Positions 53,130 to 62,009 of a stretch of DNA of 64,000 nucleotides are shown here, one piece after another. Both the position numbers and the translations under genes were made by a program. Each line of letters opens with the position of its first letter. The first letter of the stretch is position 1. The notes under the pieces are model-generated. The model worked only from the letters and a program-made list of their open reading frames with translations. It had not been told where the DNA came from and did not search any database. The stretch covers positions 1,550,001 through 1,614,000 of the forward strand of contig NZ_JAJOZB010000001.1 in assembly GCF_023701745.1 (NCBI RefSeq), read 5' to 3'. The DNA is from Streptomyces sp. RKAG293 (GTDB lineage Bacteria > Actinomycetota > Actinomycetes > Streptomycetales > Streptomycetaceae).

Positions 53130-53786
53130 ATGTCTGCGCGCCCGGCGATGGATCCGAACGCGGTCACTGTGGTGCTGGCCCCGGCCTGCGGGGACCGGCG
53201 GGACGCCGCCCGGCGACTACTGGTGCGGGTCGCGGACGAGCTGCTCGGGGCGCCGGCTGCGGCGCGCATCGAGCGCGACGGACTGGGCCGCCCGTATCTC
53301 ACCCGGGCGGACGGGGCGGAACTTCAGGTGAGCATCAGCCACTGCGACGATGTGGTCGCCGTGGCCCTCACCCGGTCCGGACGAGTGGGTGTGGATCTGG
53401 AGTTGGTGCGCACGCTGCCCGCGCTGCGGCTGGCCGGGCGCTACTTCGACCGTGCCGAGGCACAGTGGCTGGCGGACCGCCCCGCGGCCGGCCGCACCCC
53501 GGACTTCCTTCGTCTGTGGACGGCGAAGGAGGCGCTGGGCAAGGCACTCGGCGTGGGACTGCGGGGCGGCGGACTGCGGCGGCGGGTGCCGCCGGAGCTG
53601 CTGGCGGACGCGGACGAGCTGTCGCCGCTGCCGGGCGGTCCTGACCTCTCACTGGCCCTGCCGCCGGCGCCGTACGGCCTGGTCGTGGCAGTGGCGGCGC
53701 AGGGGTCCCCCGCCGGACTGCCGCTGCGGCTCTACGGATCGGGATACGCGGGGTGCAGGCCCTGGCCCCTTGCGGGCGGCTCATGA
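53130..53786 (+). CDS. Sfp-type phosphopantetheinyl transferase
   Basis: A 218-residue PPTase with the signature motifs VGVDLELV (metal-binding Asp/Glu) and WTAKEALGKALG. It should install phosphopantetheine on the ACP encoded divergently only 16 bp away. ATG 53130 and ATG 53148 are both possible starts; neither has a good ribosome binding site, so leaderless or coupled translation is possible. It is the only rightward gene in the leftward half of the cluster. Confidence 0.92.
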   Translation: MSARPAMDPNAVTVVLAPACGDRRDAARRLLVRVADELLGAPAAARIERDGLGRPYLTRADGAELQVSISHCDDVVAVALTRSGRVGVDLELVRTLPALRLAGRYFDRAEAQWLADRPAAGRTPDFLRLWTAKEALGKALGVGLRGGGLRRRVPPELLADADELSPLPGGPDLSLALPPAPYGLVVAVAAQGSPAGLPLRLYGSGYAGCRPWPLAGGS

Positions 53787-55190
53787 CGGGGCCGCCGCGC
53801 CGGGCCGGGAGGCGTTGAGCGCCTCGGCGTTGCGGATCGGCTTGCCGCTGCTGGTCCGCGGGAGCGCCGGCAGGACGTAGACGGCGCGGGGCCGTTTGTA
53901 GCCCGCGAGCCGCTGTCTCAGATAGGCCTCGATCTCGGGCGCACCGGTGCCTCCGCCGTCCAGTGCCACGAACGCCTGGATCGCACCGTCGTGGACGACC
54001 ACCGCCTCGGTCACGCCCGGCGCACCGGCCAGTGTCTGTTCGACCTCGTTCAGATCGACCTTGAGCCCGCCGACCGACACCTGGGAGTCGAGTCTACCGA
54101 GGACGGTCACCCGTCCCGTGGAGGCGTCGACCGTCCCGGCGTCCCGGGTGTGCAGCCAGCCGTCCGACCACCGGCTCGGGTCGGGGTCGCCGAGATAGGG
54201 CGACGCCGGCTGCCGCAGCATCAGTTCGCCGTTCTCCAACCGGAGTTCATGGCCGGGTGCGGGCAGCAGGGCCGGCCGGTGCTCACCGAGTACGTCGACG
54301 GCCATCACCCCGGCCTCGGTCATCCCGTACATCGTGCCGATGCGTACCCCGTACCGCTGCGCGAAGGAGTTCCACAGCGCGTCGCGGACCAGCTCACCGC
54401 CGGTGATGACCCGTCGGAACAGCGGCAGCGCGGGCGGGTCGGCCACCCGGGCCAGCAGGTCGACCTGGGAGGGCACCCCGATGAGCACGGTGGGTGCGGT
54501 CGCCTCGACGAGGGTGCGCAGGATGCCGTCCTTGCCGGTGTGCCGGGGTATGACCATCTCGGCGCCGGTGTGCAGGCTGTTGAGGAGGCCACCGACCAGG
54601 CCGAGCACATTGGTCATCGACGCGAGCATCACCACCTGGTGGCCGGCGCCCGGGAAGCCGTCGATCCGGGTGTAGCGCTCGACCTCGGCCACCAGGTCCG
54701 CGGCCGTGCGGCCGATGACCTTGGAGGGGCCGGTGGAACCCGAGCTGAACTGGATGAGGGCGTGCCCGGTCCCGGGCGCGCGGCCGCCGTCCAGCGGCCT
54801 GATGACGCTTCCGGTGTCCCGGAAGCCGCGCATCATGCCGGTGGCCGGTTCGGCCGGCTCCACGATGAACTGCGGAGCCAGCCGCTCGACACAGGAATTC
54901 ACTTCGAATGCGGTGAAGCGGTGGTCCACCAGAATGGCCTGCGCACCGGATTTCCAGACCGCCAGCACATGGGCGATGAATTCGAGCGAAGGAGGCAGAT
55001 GAACGGCGACGGAACCCCCGGTGTGCAGCCCGGCGTCCCGCAATTGCTTCTGCCGTTCCGACACCAGCTTCCGCAGCCGGCCACGTTCGATGGATTCTCC
55101 GAGCCGGAGTACCGGCTCATCGGCCGGACCGGCGAGAAACAGCTCGTCAACGTCCACGCGGACTTCCCATTCACCTGACTGGACAGCCAC
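53781..55190 (-). CDS. Class I acyl/aminoacyl-AMP ligase (copy 2)
   Basis: A 469-residue adenylate-forming enzyme, shorter than copy 1. The A3 motif is QFSSGSTGPSKV, the A5 region is GTMYGMTEAG, A7 is LHTRDAG and the catalytic Lys lies in RTSSGKPIRN. It differs strongly from copy 1, so each probably activates a different acid, for example Hpg versus a second building block (inference). Its end overlaps the convergent PPTase end by 6 bp. Confidence 0.9.
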   Translation of the reverse strand: MAVQSGEWEVRVDVDELFLAGPADEPVLRLGESIERGRLRKLVSERQKQLRDAGLHTGGSVAVHLPPSLEFIAHVLAVWKSGAQAILVDHRFTAFEVNSCVERLAPQFIVEPAEPATGMMRGFRDTGSVIRPLDGGRAPGTGHALIQFSSGSTGPSKVIGRTAADLVAEVERYTRIDGFPGAGHQVVMLASMTNVLGLVGGLLNSLHTGAEMVIPRHTGKDGILRTLVEATAPTVLIGVPSQVDLLARVADPPALPLFRRVITGGELVRDALWNSFAQRYGVRIGTMYGMTEAGVMAVDVLGEHRPALLPAPGHELRLENGELMLRQPASPYLGDPDPSRWSDGWLHTRDAGTVDASTGRVTVLGRLDSQVSVGGLKVDLNEVEQTLAGAPGVTEAVVVHDGAIQAFVALDGGGTGAPEIEAYLRQRLAGYKRPRAVYVLPALPRTSSGKPIRNAEALNASRPGAAAPS

Positions 55191-55291
55191 CTGATGCGGT
55201 CGCCTCAGGACGCTTCAAGCTTCGCTCAAGCGGTTCCGGCAGTCCATGCGTTACAGCTGCGGTTGCCGGCGCAGTACCGGCAGAATTTACG

Positions 55292-56659
55292 TCAGCCGAC
55301 GGCGGAAATGCTGGTCGCCACCGGGTGGTGAACAGCCGGGGATTCCGACTCCGCGACGAATTCAGCGAATCGCCGGACGCCCTCGTCCACGAGTTCGGGC
55401 GGCACCGCGCTGCAGGACAGCCGCAGCCTGCGCACGCCGCCACCGCCGATGTAGAACGGGCTCATGGGCGTCCACAGGACCTGGTGCCGCCCGGCGGACC
55501 GCTCAAGGGCCCGCTCGTCCGCGTCGAAGGGCACGGACAGCACCACGAAGAAGCCACCCTCGGGCCGGTTCCAGTCGATGCCCCGTGCGGTGCGCTCCGG
55601 TTCGGGGAAGTGCCGGTCGAGTGCGTCGAGCAGCCGGGCCATGTTCTCCCGGTAGAAGGCGGCCGCGGCCAGCGACGCGGTCCGCATCCGGAACCCGTGC
55701 CGCACCAGGAGCCCGCCGATCACGGCCTGGCTGAGCGCCGGGGTGTTGACGGTCGTCATGCTCTTGACCTTCGCGAGCTGGTCGGCGAGCAGTGTGCTCC
55801 CGCCGGGCCCCTCGACGCGCTGGTCGGCGACGACATAGCCGATCCTGGCTCCCGGGAACCCGGTCTTGGCCAGCGAACCGAGGTAGATCACCCGGCGGTC
55901 GGTGTCCAGCGCCTTGAGGGTGGGCCGGGTGCTCTCCGCGTCGGCCCGGAACATCCCGTACGGGTTGTCCTCCAGGATCAGCAGCCCCTCCTCCCCCGCC
56001 GCCGCCAGGAGTTCCCGGCGGGCCGGCACGGTCATGCAGACGCCGGACGGGTTGGCGAAGTCGGGCACGAGGTACAGGGCGCGCGGCCGCAGCCCCTGCG
56101 CGCGGGCCCGGCGGGCGGCGGCCGCGACGTCGGCGGCGTCGATCCCGTGCTCGCCCTCCGGGACCGGGAAGAGCGGGATGTCGAGCAGCCGGGCCGCGCC
56201 GCTGATGCCGACGTAGCAGGGCGAGGGCGCGAGGAGGACGTCGTCGGGCCCGGCACACAGGGCCCGCAGCACCAGCAGCATGCCTTCCTGGGCGCCGACG
56301 GTCACCACGATCGCCTCGGGCGGGACGTCGATGCCCTCGTCCTCGGCGAGCGAGCGCGCGATCGGCTCGCGGATGATGCCGGCGGTGGGGCCGTACTGCA
56401 TGAGCAGGGTGCTGATCTGCGGCTCGCCGAGTCCCCCGTCCCGTCGCAGATGGTCGGTATAGGCGGTGAGGCAGTCGGTGATGACGGCGGGGTCGAGCAG
56501 CGGGTCGTAGGGGCGGCCCGGCGCGAACGAGATGGCTTCGGGGTAGCGGGAGACCACCTCGTTGAGGAAGTTCATCGCGTCGAGCACCGGGTCGCGGAGC
56601 GAACCGTGCAGGTCCTCGATCCGCAGCACGGCGTCTCCGGCGGGGGTCGGCGAGGTCAT
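55292..56659 (-). CDS. hpgT: 4-hydroxyphenylglycine aminotransferase
   Basis: A 455-residue class I/II PLP enzyme. The N-terminal block DAMNFLNEVVSRYPEAISFAPGRP is the HpgT hallmark, and the PLP Lys is in LGSLAKTGFPG. It transfers an amino group, usually from tyrosine, to 4-hydroxybenzoylformate to give L-Hpg and regenerate 4-hydroxyphenylpyruvate. This closes the four-gene Hpg cycle of the cluster. Its ATG overlaps the hydrolase stop (ATGA). Confidence 0.93.
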   Translation of the reverse strand: MTSPTPAGDAVLRIEDLHGSLRDPVLDAMNFLNEVVSRYPEAISFAPGRPYDPLLDPAVITDCLTAYTDHLRRDGGLGEPQISTLLMQYGPTAGIIREPIARSLAEDEGIDVPPEAIVVTVGAQEGMLLVLRALCAGPDDVLLAPSPCYVGISGAARLLDIPLFPVPEGEHGIDAADVAAAARRARAQGLRPRALYLVPDFANPSGVCMTVPARRELLAAAGEEGLLILEDNPYGMFRADAESTRPTLKALDTDRRVIYLGSLAKTGFPGARIGYVVADQRVEGPGGSTLLADQLAKVKSMTTVNTPALSQAVIGGLLVRHGFRMRTASLAAAAFYRENMARLLDALDRHFPEPERTARGIDWNRPEGGFFVVLSVPFDADERALERSAGRHQVLWTPMSPFYIGGGGVRRLRLSCSAVPPELVDEGVRRFAEFVAESESPAVHHPVATSISAVG

Positions 56660-57603
56660 ACGCGCACCTCCGCGAGCCGTTCGGCCAGGAACGCGGCCGC
56701 CTCGTCCTGGGCGGTGGCGGCGGCGTCCAACTCCCCCGGCATCGCGAAGAATCCATGGATCATGCCGTCGTACCGGCTCAGCGTCACCGGCACCCCGGCG
56801 GCGGCGAGGCACTCGGCGTACTGCTCGCCCTCGTCCCGCAGCGGGTCGTACTCCGCGGTGATCACCAGCGCGGGTGGCAGCCCGCCGAGGTCTCCGGCGC
56901 GCAGGGGTGACGCGTACGGGTCGGCGCCGTGCGCCGGGTCGGCCAGGTAGTGCCGCCAGTACCAGTCCACCGAACGGTGGTTGAAGAACACCGGGTCCTG
57001 GTTCTCGCGCCTCGACGCGGTGTCGGCGCGATGGTCGGTGTTGGGGTACACCAGCAACTGGGCGGCGATCGGCGGGCCTCCGTGGTCGCGCAGGTGCAGT
57101 GTCAGGGCGGCGGCGAGGTTGGCGCCCGCGCTGTCACCGCCCAGTGCGAGCCGCGAGCCGTCGCCGCCGTGCACGTCGGCGTGCCCGGCGATCCATTCGA
57201 CGGCGGCCCGGCAGTCGTACAGCGCGGCGGGGAACCTGTGCTCCGGGGCGAGCCGGTAGCCCACCGACACCACGACGCAGCCCGCCGCGTTGGCGAGCCT
57301 GCGGCAGATCGCGTCGCAGGTGTCGAGCGTGCCGAGGGTCCAGCCGCCGCCGAAGAAGTAGCAGAGCACGGGGAGCGGGCGGCCGTCGGACTCCGGCCGG
57401 TACACCCGGACGGGCAACAGCCCGCCGGGCCCCGGGATCTCGGCGTCGAGGACGCTCCCGACGGGCTCCGGGACCCCGCCGGCGGACCGGGCGGCGGCCA
57501 GGTCCGCCGCACGCGCCTCGGCGAGATCCAGTGTGTACAGGGGCCGGGTCCCGGCGGCGGCGAGACGCGCGCGCAGGGTCTCCACTTGGGGATGGAGCGA
57601 CAC
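56656..57603 (-). CDS. HSL-type alpha/beta hydrolase
   Basis: A 315-residue hormone-sensitive-lipase-family esterase. The oxyanion motif is FFGGGW in place of the usual HGGG, the nucleophile is in GDSAGAN, the acid is in EYDPLRDEG and the His is in GMIHGFF. It could release an acyl-ACP product, hydrolyse an ester or activate a precursor. GTG 57603 has GGAGG about 5 nt upstream; an upstream ATG is not supported. It is the first gene of the leftward operon and the probable right boundary of the cluster. Confidence 0.9.
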   Translation of the reverse strand: MSLHPQVETLRARLAAAGTRPLYTLDLAEARAADLAAARSAGGVPEPVGSVLDAEIPGPGGLLPVRVYRPESDGRPLPVLCYFFGGGWTLGTLDTCDAICRRLANAAGCVVVSVGYRLAPEHRFPAALYDCRAAVEWIAGHADVHGGDGSRLALGGDSAGANLAAALTLHLRDHGGPPIAAQLLVYPNTDHRADTASRRENQDPVFFNHRSVDWYWRHYLADPAHGADPYASPLRAGDLGGLPPALVITAEYDPLRDEGEQYAECLAAAGVPVTLSRYDGMIHGFFAMPGELDAAATAQDEAAAFLAERLAEVRV

Positions 57604-57843
57604 ATGCCCTCCAGAGGGAGCGGACGAACGGGCGGGCGGCTGGGGGACCCGCGGGAAGCCGCTCTCCAGCACACCCGCTCACCACGGGTGGTGTCCATGT
57701 GTCCGGTCGGCGCTTTGGCAGCAGTTTCGGCCGACACCGCGGCAGGCACCCTGGGTCGGGCGCCTCCGGACCCTCCTGGCCGGAAGGGGTCTGCGCCGGC
57801 CGACGCCCGAACTCGCCGTACTGGGCGGACGGTTGAGCTGAGC

Positions 57844-58263
57844 TCAGCCGCCGTGGCCCGTGTGCCCCGATGCCGCCTGGATCGTTCCGCCGAGTGTCGC
57901 GCGCAGGCCCTTCAGGGCCTCCTGGGACTGGGCCGTGACGACCCAGCGGGTCCCGACGAGGTAGATGCCGCCGTACGCCTGAGCCTCGGTCAGCCAGTCG
58001 CGCTGGCCGGTTTCCGCGGCGAAGGTGAGCATGCGGAACTCGCCCTGGTCGGTACGGCACGAACCCTGTCGCAGTTCCGTCGCGACCACACTGATGTCGG
58101 CCTTGCAGCCGAGAACAGCGGCGATCTGCTGTATCGAGGCGGGGCCGGCGACCACCGGTGCGGTGGTGGGAACTGCTGCCGCCGTGGTTTTCGTGTGCGC
58201 ATTTCCGGCGCAGCCGCTCAGCAGGACCACACACAGCGCCGCGACAACACGTCCCCGTCGCAT
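57844..58263 (-). CDS. Small lipoprotein of unknown function
   Basis: A 139-residue lipoprotein: MRRGRVVAALCVVLLSGC gives a lipobox LSGC with lipidated Cys18. A Thr/Ala linker precedes an ~95-residue folded domain with a likely disulphide pair (LGCKAD, GSCRTD). It should sit on the outer face of the membrane. I chose the ATG at 58263 because upstream codons would bury the signal. The function is unknown. Confidence 0.7.
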   Translation of the reverse strand: MRRGRVVAALCVVLLSGCAGNAHTKTTAAAVPTTAPVVAGPASIQQIAAVLGCKADISVVATELRQGSCRTDQGEFRMLTFAAETGQRDWLTEAQAYGGIYLVGTRWVVTAQSQEALKGLRATLGGTIQAASGHTGHGG

Positions 58264-58332
58264 ATTCGGCACATCAACCCCATTGATTCGGTCGGAATTC
58301 CGGGATTCCGTCGTTCCGGGACTCTGTTTCTT

Positions 58333-58404
58333 CTCCCCGCGCGGGGAGGGTGCCCGCACGGGGAGGCCGGGGCCCGGTGACCGGGCCCGGTCCTCCCCGT
58401 GCGG
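58333..58404 (-). terminator. Long G+C hairpins between two lipoprotein genes
   Basis: A 16-bp palindrome (CTCCCCGCGCGGGGAG, 58333-58348) is followed by a large hairpin (58354-58404) with 13-bp outer arms (CCGCACGGGGAGG / CCTCCCCGTGCGG), a small internal loop and an 8-bp inner stem (GGGCCCGG / CCGGGCCC). It begins 21 bp beyond the stop of the larger lipoprotein gene and should be its terminator. Confidence 0.8.
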
Positions 58405-58424
58405 ATGGGCGCCGGGGGCGGGTG

Positions 58425-59423
58425 TCAGGAACCCGCGCCGGCCTTCTTGCCACCCTGGGTGACCGCGAACCACAGACCCATCTTGCCCTGGCCGTTGATG
58501 TCACCGGGCTTCTCGTCCCCGGTGAACCAGTAGACGGGCCAGCAGTCGATGGCGAGCTGCTTCGTTCCGTCGGGCCGGGTGACGGTGCCGACCAGCTTGG
58601 TCGCCACTCCGCGCACCTTGGTCTTGTCGACGGGCTTGGCGGGCTTCCAGGTGTTCAGGCAGGCGTCGAGGCAGGCGAACTTCATCGGCCAGGCGCTGTC
58701 CTTGTTGAAGCGGTAGAGCGTCCGCATCTTCCCGTCCACGATGATCTTGCCCAGCTCGTCGTTGTCGGTGACCGACAGCGGGACGTCGCTGACCTGGCTC
58801 TGCGTCTGGCTGGGGCTGGGGGCGGGAGCTGCGGCGGCCTGCTGTCCGGCCTTCTTGCCGTCGGGCGCCAGTGCGTTCCACGTCCCGCCGACCCCGTGGC
58901 CCTTGGTGTCACCGGCCTGGGTGTCCATGGCGTAGCGGTACACCGGCCAGCCCGCGAGGGTCAGCTGGCGGCTGCCGTCGGTCCTGATGACCTCGCCCAG
59001 CAGCTCGGGCTTGATGCCCGCGGAGGCGGTCGCGTCGTCGGCCGGTACGGCGGGCCAGGTGATGGCGCAGGCGCCGTCACAGTTGGACTTGGGCGGCTGG
59101 GCGGTGTCCTTGTCGAACCGGTAGAGGGTGAACCCCTTGCTGTCGGTGACGATCGGACCCAGCTTCCCGTCGCTGCGCACCGCCAGTTCCTTGGCCGGCT
59201 CGCCCTTCTTCGCGCCCGCCTGGGCGTCCGTGCCGTATCCGCCCGTACTGCTCGCACCGTAGTCCGAGCCGTATCCAGTCCCTATGTCCTTGCTGTCTCC
59301 AGCGGGCTGGACATTGGCTCCCTGGGCGTTGTTGCCGGTCTTTTCACTGCTGCCGCATCCTGCCGTCAGCAGAAAGACCACGGTGGCCGCTCCAGCGAAT
59401 GCCGCTCGACGCCTGTTTACCAT
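58425..59423 (-). CDS. Lipoprotein with two PF03640-type repeats
   Basis: A 332-residue lipoprotein: lipobox LTAGC with Cys23, a Gly/Tyr-rich linker, then two copies of the secreted repeat LGPIVTDSKGFTLYRFDKD / LGKIIVDGKMRTLYRFNKD, each followed by a paired-Cys motif (CDGAC, CLDAC) and a PVYRY/PVYWF strand. It is anchored outside the membrane. Similar lipoproteins accompany membrane redox genes, and here a NuoF-ferredoxin and ferric-reductase-like pair lies just upstream. AAGGAG precedes the ATG. Confidence 0.9.
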   Translation of the reverse strand: MVNRRRAAFAGAATVVFLLTAGCGSSEKTGNNAQGANVQPAGDSKDIGTGYGSDYGASSTGGYGTDAQAGAKKGEPAKELAVRSDGKLGPIVTDSKGFTLYRFDKDTAQPPKSNCDGACAITWPAVPADDATASAGIKPELLGEVIRTDGSRQLTLAGWPVYRYAMDTQAGDTKGHGVGGTWNALAPDGKKAGQQAAAAPAPSPSQTQSQVSDVPLSVTDNDELGKIIVDGKMRTLYRFNKDSAWPMKFACLDACLNTWKPAKPVDKTKVRGVATKLVGTVTRPDGTKQLAIDCWPVYWFTGDEKPGDINGQGKMGLWFAVTQGGKKAGAGS

Positions 59424-59511
59424 GACTGCTCCTTCGCATTCGGTCCGGCGGCTTCGCTCGCCGTTGCTCATGGATACGGGGGGAACCCTGGTGGGCGTTC
59501 AGCCGATTCAA

Positions 59512-59522
59512 AACTTGTCACA
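59512..59522 (-). promoter_or_regulatory. GTGACAAGTT motif upstream of lipoprotein
   Basis: Read on the minus strand, GTGACAAGTT lies about 90 bp upstream of the lipoprotein start. The same 10-mer occurs on the plus strand at 62285-62294 in the other large intergenic region of this module. It may be a -35 element or regulator half-site; I see no convincing shared -10 element. Confidence 0.4.
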
Positions 59523-59628
59523 TCAGGGCAAGAACCGAGCGATTGAACGCTGCGTGGGAGCACGGCATTTGCACACGTGGGGACGGTGATTGCCGTCGTG
59601 GCACGGACGGTCGAGCCGCCCCGCGCTC

Positions 59629-61110
59629 TCAGTCCTGGATGCGCAGCGCGAGGGCGGGGCAGCGGCGTATCGCGCGCAGCGCCTTCGGGCGCAGCCGTCC
59701 GGGCAGGTCCATGGACGCCTTCTCCGGATAGCCGTCGGCGCCGAGCTGGATGATCTCGGGGAGGACGTCCATGCAGAGGCCGTGCCCCTGGCACCGTGTC
59801 CAGTCCACGAGCAGCCGCTCGGTGGTCTGTTCGGCGGCCGGCGCCACGGCGGTCTCATCGGCGGGCAGCGGGAGGGTGCCGAGCACCGGCCGGCCGCAGC
59901 CGCTGCCGAGCGCGTGGTCGTCGAAGTCGTCAGGGAACATCGCGAGCGCCGACTCCACGAAGCGCGAGGTCCCGTCGGGGTGGCTGCAGGCGCCGCGGCC
60001 CAGGACCGAGCGCAGCCGGGTCCGCACGGCGTCGAGCGCCGCCATGCCGCCGCCGTGGGCGGCCTGTTCGAGGGCGTCGGCGAGCGCCGGCAACCCCAGT
60101 ACACAGGGCCCGCACTGGCCCGCGGACTCGCCGGCCATCCAGCGGGCCACCCGTACGACCTCGCCCACCGGGCAGGTGTCCTCGGGCAGCGGCAGCACCG
60201 CTCCCGCTCCGAGCACCGCGCCGTACGAGACCAGCGACTCCCGGGAGATCTCCGCCGCCTTCGCGGAGTACGGGTCCAGCCATTTCCCGTGATAGCCGCC
60301 GATCAGCACACCCTGGCCGGGGCCGAGCCCGCACAGTTCCAGGATGTACGACAGCGGGACACCGGTCGGTGTCTCCATCACCGTGGCTCCGGCGACGGTC
60401 AGCAGCAGCGTGCCCGGCTCCGTCGGCAGGCCTACGGAGCGGTAGCCCAGTGCGCCGACCCGTGCCGCGAGGGCGAGCTGGGCGTATGTCTCGGTGTTGG
60501 ACAGCAGGGTGGGCAGACCGCCCAGGCCCCGGTCGCTCGTCCGGATGGAACGCCCGGAGGGCAGCGCGGGACCGTTGCTCAGCCCGCTGACGTGCGCGGA
60601 ACTCTCCCCCGTGACGAAGCGCTCGGGCAGCAGGGTCACCCGGAGCTTGAGGCCGACCGGGCCGCGTTCGTAGATGGCGTCCTGAACGGACTGCTCGACG
60701 TCGGTCCTGGTCACCCCGACGACGACCTCCTCGGCGTTCAGTGCCGCGGCGGCCAGCAGCGCTCCGTCGAGCACCAGGTGCGGGGAGTGCAGCAGCAGCG
60801 CCGTGTCCTTGAGGCAGCTGGGCTCGCCCTCGCTGCCGTTGACGACGACGGCCGTGCGGCCGTCCCGGCTCTCGGCCGCCCGGGTCACCGACTTCAGTTT
60901 CCGGGCGAACGGGAAGCCCGCTCCCCCGCGGCCGCGCAGGTCGATGTCCTCGGCGAGCGCCAGCAGTTCCTCCGGCCGCAGCCGCGGCAGCGAGCCGTGC
61001 ACGGCCAGATGCGTGACACGGTCCAGCCGCGGCACCTCGTCCAGTCCGGCGAGCACCCGCGGCGGTCCGACACAACCGATCGCCGGACGGGGGCCGTTCA
61101 CGGCCGCCAT
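59629..61110 (-). CDS. NuoF-like flavoprotein fused to a ferredoxin
   Basis: A 493-residue fusion. Residues ~25-330 form the NuoF/HoxF FMN- and NADH-binding fold (LRGRGGAGFPFARKLKS; VNGSEGEPSCLKD) with an SLBB-like part. The iron-sulfur helical domain holds GESAGQCGPC and GRGACSH. The C-terminus adds a small ferredoxin (DWTRCQGHGLCMDVLPE with the last Cys in RRCPAL). It could pass electrons from NAD(P)H to the ferredoxin and then to the membrane partner. It overlaps the end of the ferric-reductase-like gene by 13 nt, so the two form an operon. Confidence 0.9.
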   Translation of the reverse strand: MAAVNGPRPAIGCVGPPRVLAGLDEVPRLDRVTHLAVHGSLPRLRPEELLALAEDIDLRGRGGAGFPFARKLKSVTRAAESRDGRTAVVVNGSEGEPSCLKDTALLLHSPHLVLDGALLAAAALNAEEVVVGVTRTDVEQSVQDAIYERGPVGLKLRVTLLPERFVTGESSAHVSGLSNGPALPSGRSIRTSDRGLGGLPTLLSNTETYAQLALAARVGALGYRSVGLPTEPGTLLLTVAGATVMETPTGVPLSYILELCGLGPGQGVLIGGYHGKWLDPYSAKAAEISRESLVSYGAVLGAGAVLPLPEDTCPVGEVVRVARWMAGESAGQCGPCVLGLPALADALEQAAHGGGMAALDAVRTRLRSVLGRGACSHPDGTSRFVESALAMFPDDFDDHALGSGCGRPVLGTLPLPADETAVAPAAEQTTERLLVDWTRCQGHGLCMDVLPEIIQLGADGYPEKASMDLPGRLRPKALRAIRRCPALALRIQD

Positions 61111-62009
61111 CCAGCGGTGCTGTCGACCCGCCCGCCGGAGCGGTCCATGGTGCCCGTGTCCTGGCGCGGCACGTAGAGAGCGGCTCGCGGCGGGCGGTCC
61201 GGCTCACGCGGTGGGACGACCCGGTAGCCGGCGGTCGGTGCGGCCTGCGGTCCGACGGCGGTGCGATTCTGCCGGGTTCTGAGTCGCACGGTGAGGACCA
61301 GGACGATGCCGAGCAGGCACAGGACGTAGGACACCGTCACCCAGGTGTTGGCGGGCCGGCCGGCCTTCAGGCCGTGCAGCAGCGACGCGCCCCAGGCCGG
61401 ATAGGCGCCCATGTGCAGGGCCCGCCACCAGCGCGAGCGGGTGCCGGAGGCGAAAGCGCTGCGTACCGCGCCGGTCACCGCCACGGTCAGGAACAGATAC
61501 CCGGCGAGGGTGCCGAGCCCGATCAGCAGCGGTTGGCGGCCGTCCGTGAAGGGCACGGCCGCGGCACCCGCGCTGGTCTCCTGCCGCTGCACCTTCACCC
61601 AGATGTGCAGGGCGAGGAAGCCGAGACCGCTGCTCGCCAGACCCCGGTGCACCCCCTGGGCGAGCAGCCGGTGGCTGGAGTGCAGCAGCAGCCGGTCGGT
61701 GGCGGCCAGGCCCCACAGCACGGTGGCGGTGAGCGACACCAGCGAGAGGACCCCCGCTCCGAAGTCCAGGAAGTCCAGCGGCCTGCTGAACGCGCCCACG
61801 TTGCCCGCGACGGCCAACGCGATGAGGATCACCAGAGCGAGCGTGACGACGGTGACCGGACGCCGGCTGCCGGCGCCGGACAGCAAAGGAGGCCGGCGGA
61901 CGGCTCGCCGTCCGCCGGCGGCCGCTCCGGCGCTCATTCTCCTTCGGTGTGACCGCCCCGACTGGCGCGAGCCGTTCGGGCGGGGGAACTGCGTGGGGGA
62001 CAAGGGCAT
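61098..62009 (-). CDS. Ferric-reductase-like transmembrane protein
   Basis: A 303-residue protein with a ~75-residue basic N-terminus and about six membrane helices. Paired His residues for b-haem are visible (LLLHSSHRLL, VHRGLASSGLGFLALHIW, RALHMGAY, SLLHGLKAG). It lacks the FAD/NAD domain of full ferric reductases, which the NuoF-ferredoxin protein could supply. ATG 62009 has GGGAGG 8 nt upstream and is preferred over ATG 61937, whose AAGGAG is too close. Confidence 0.87.
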   Translation of the reverse strand: MPLSPTQFPRPNGSRQSGRSHRRRMSAGAAAGGRRAVRRPPLLSGAGSRRPVTVVTLALVILIALAVAGNVGAFSRPLDFLDFGAGVLSLVSLTATVLWGLAATDRLLLHSSHRLLAQGVHRGLASSGLGFLALHIWVKVQRQETSAGAAAVPFTDGRQPLLIGLGTLAGYLFLTVAVTGAVRSAFASGTRSRWWRALHMGAYPAWGASLLHGLKAGRPANTWVTVSYVLCLLGIVLVLTVRLRTRQNRTAVGPQAAPTAGYRVVPPREPDRPPRAALYVPRQDTGTMDRSGGRVDSTAGWRP

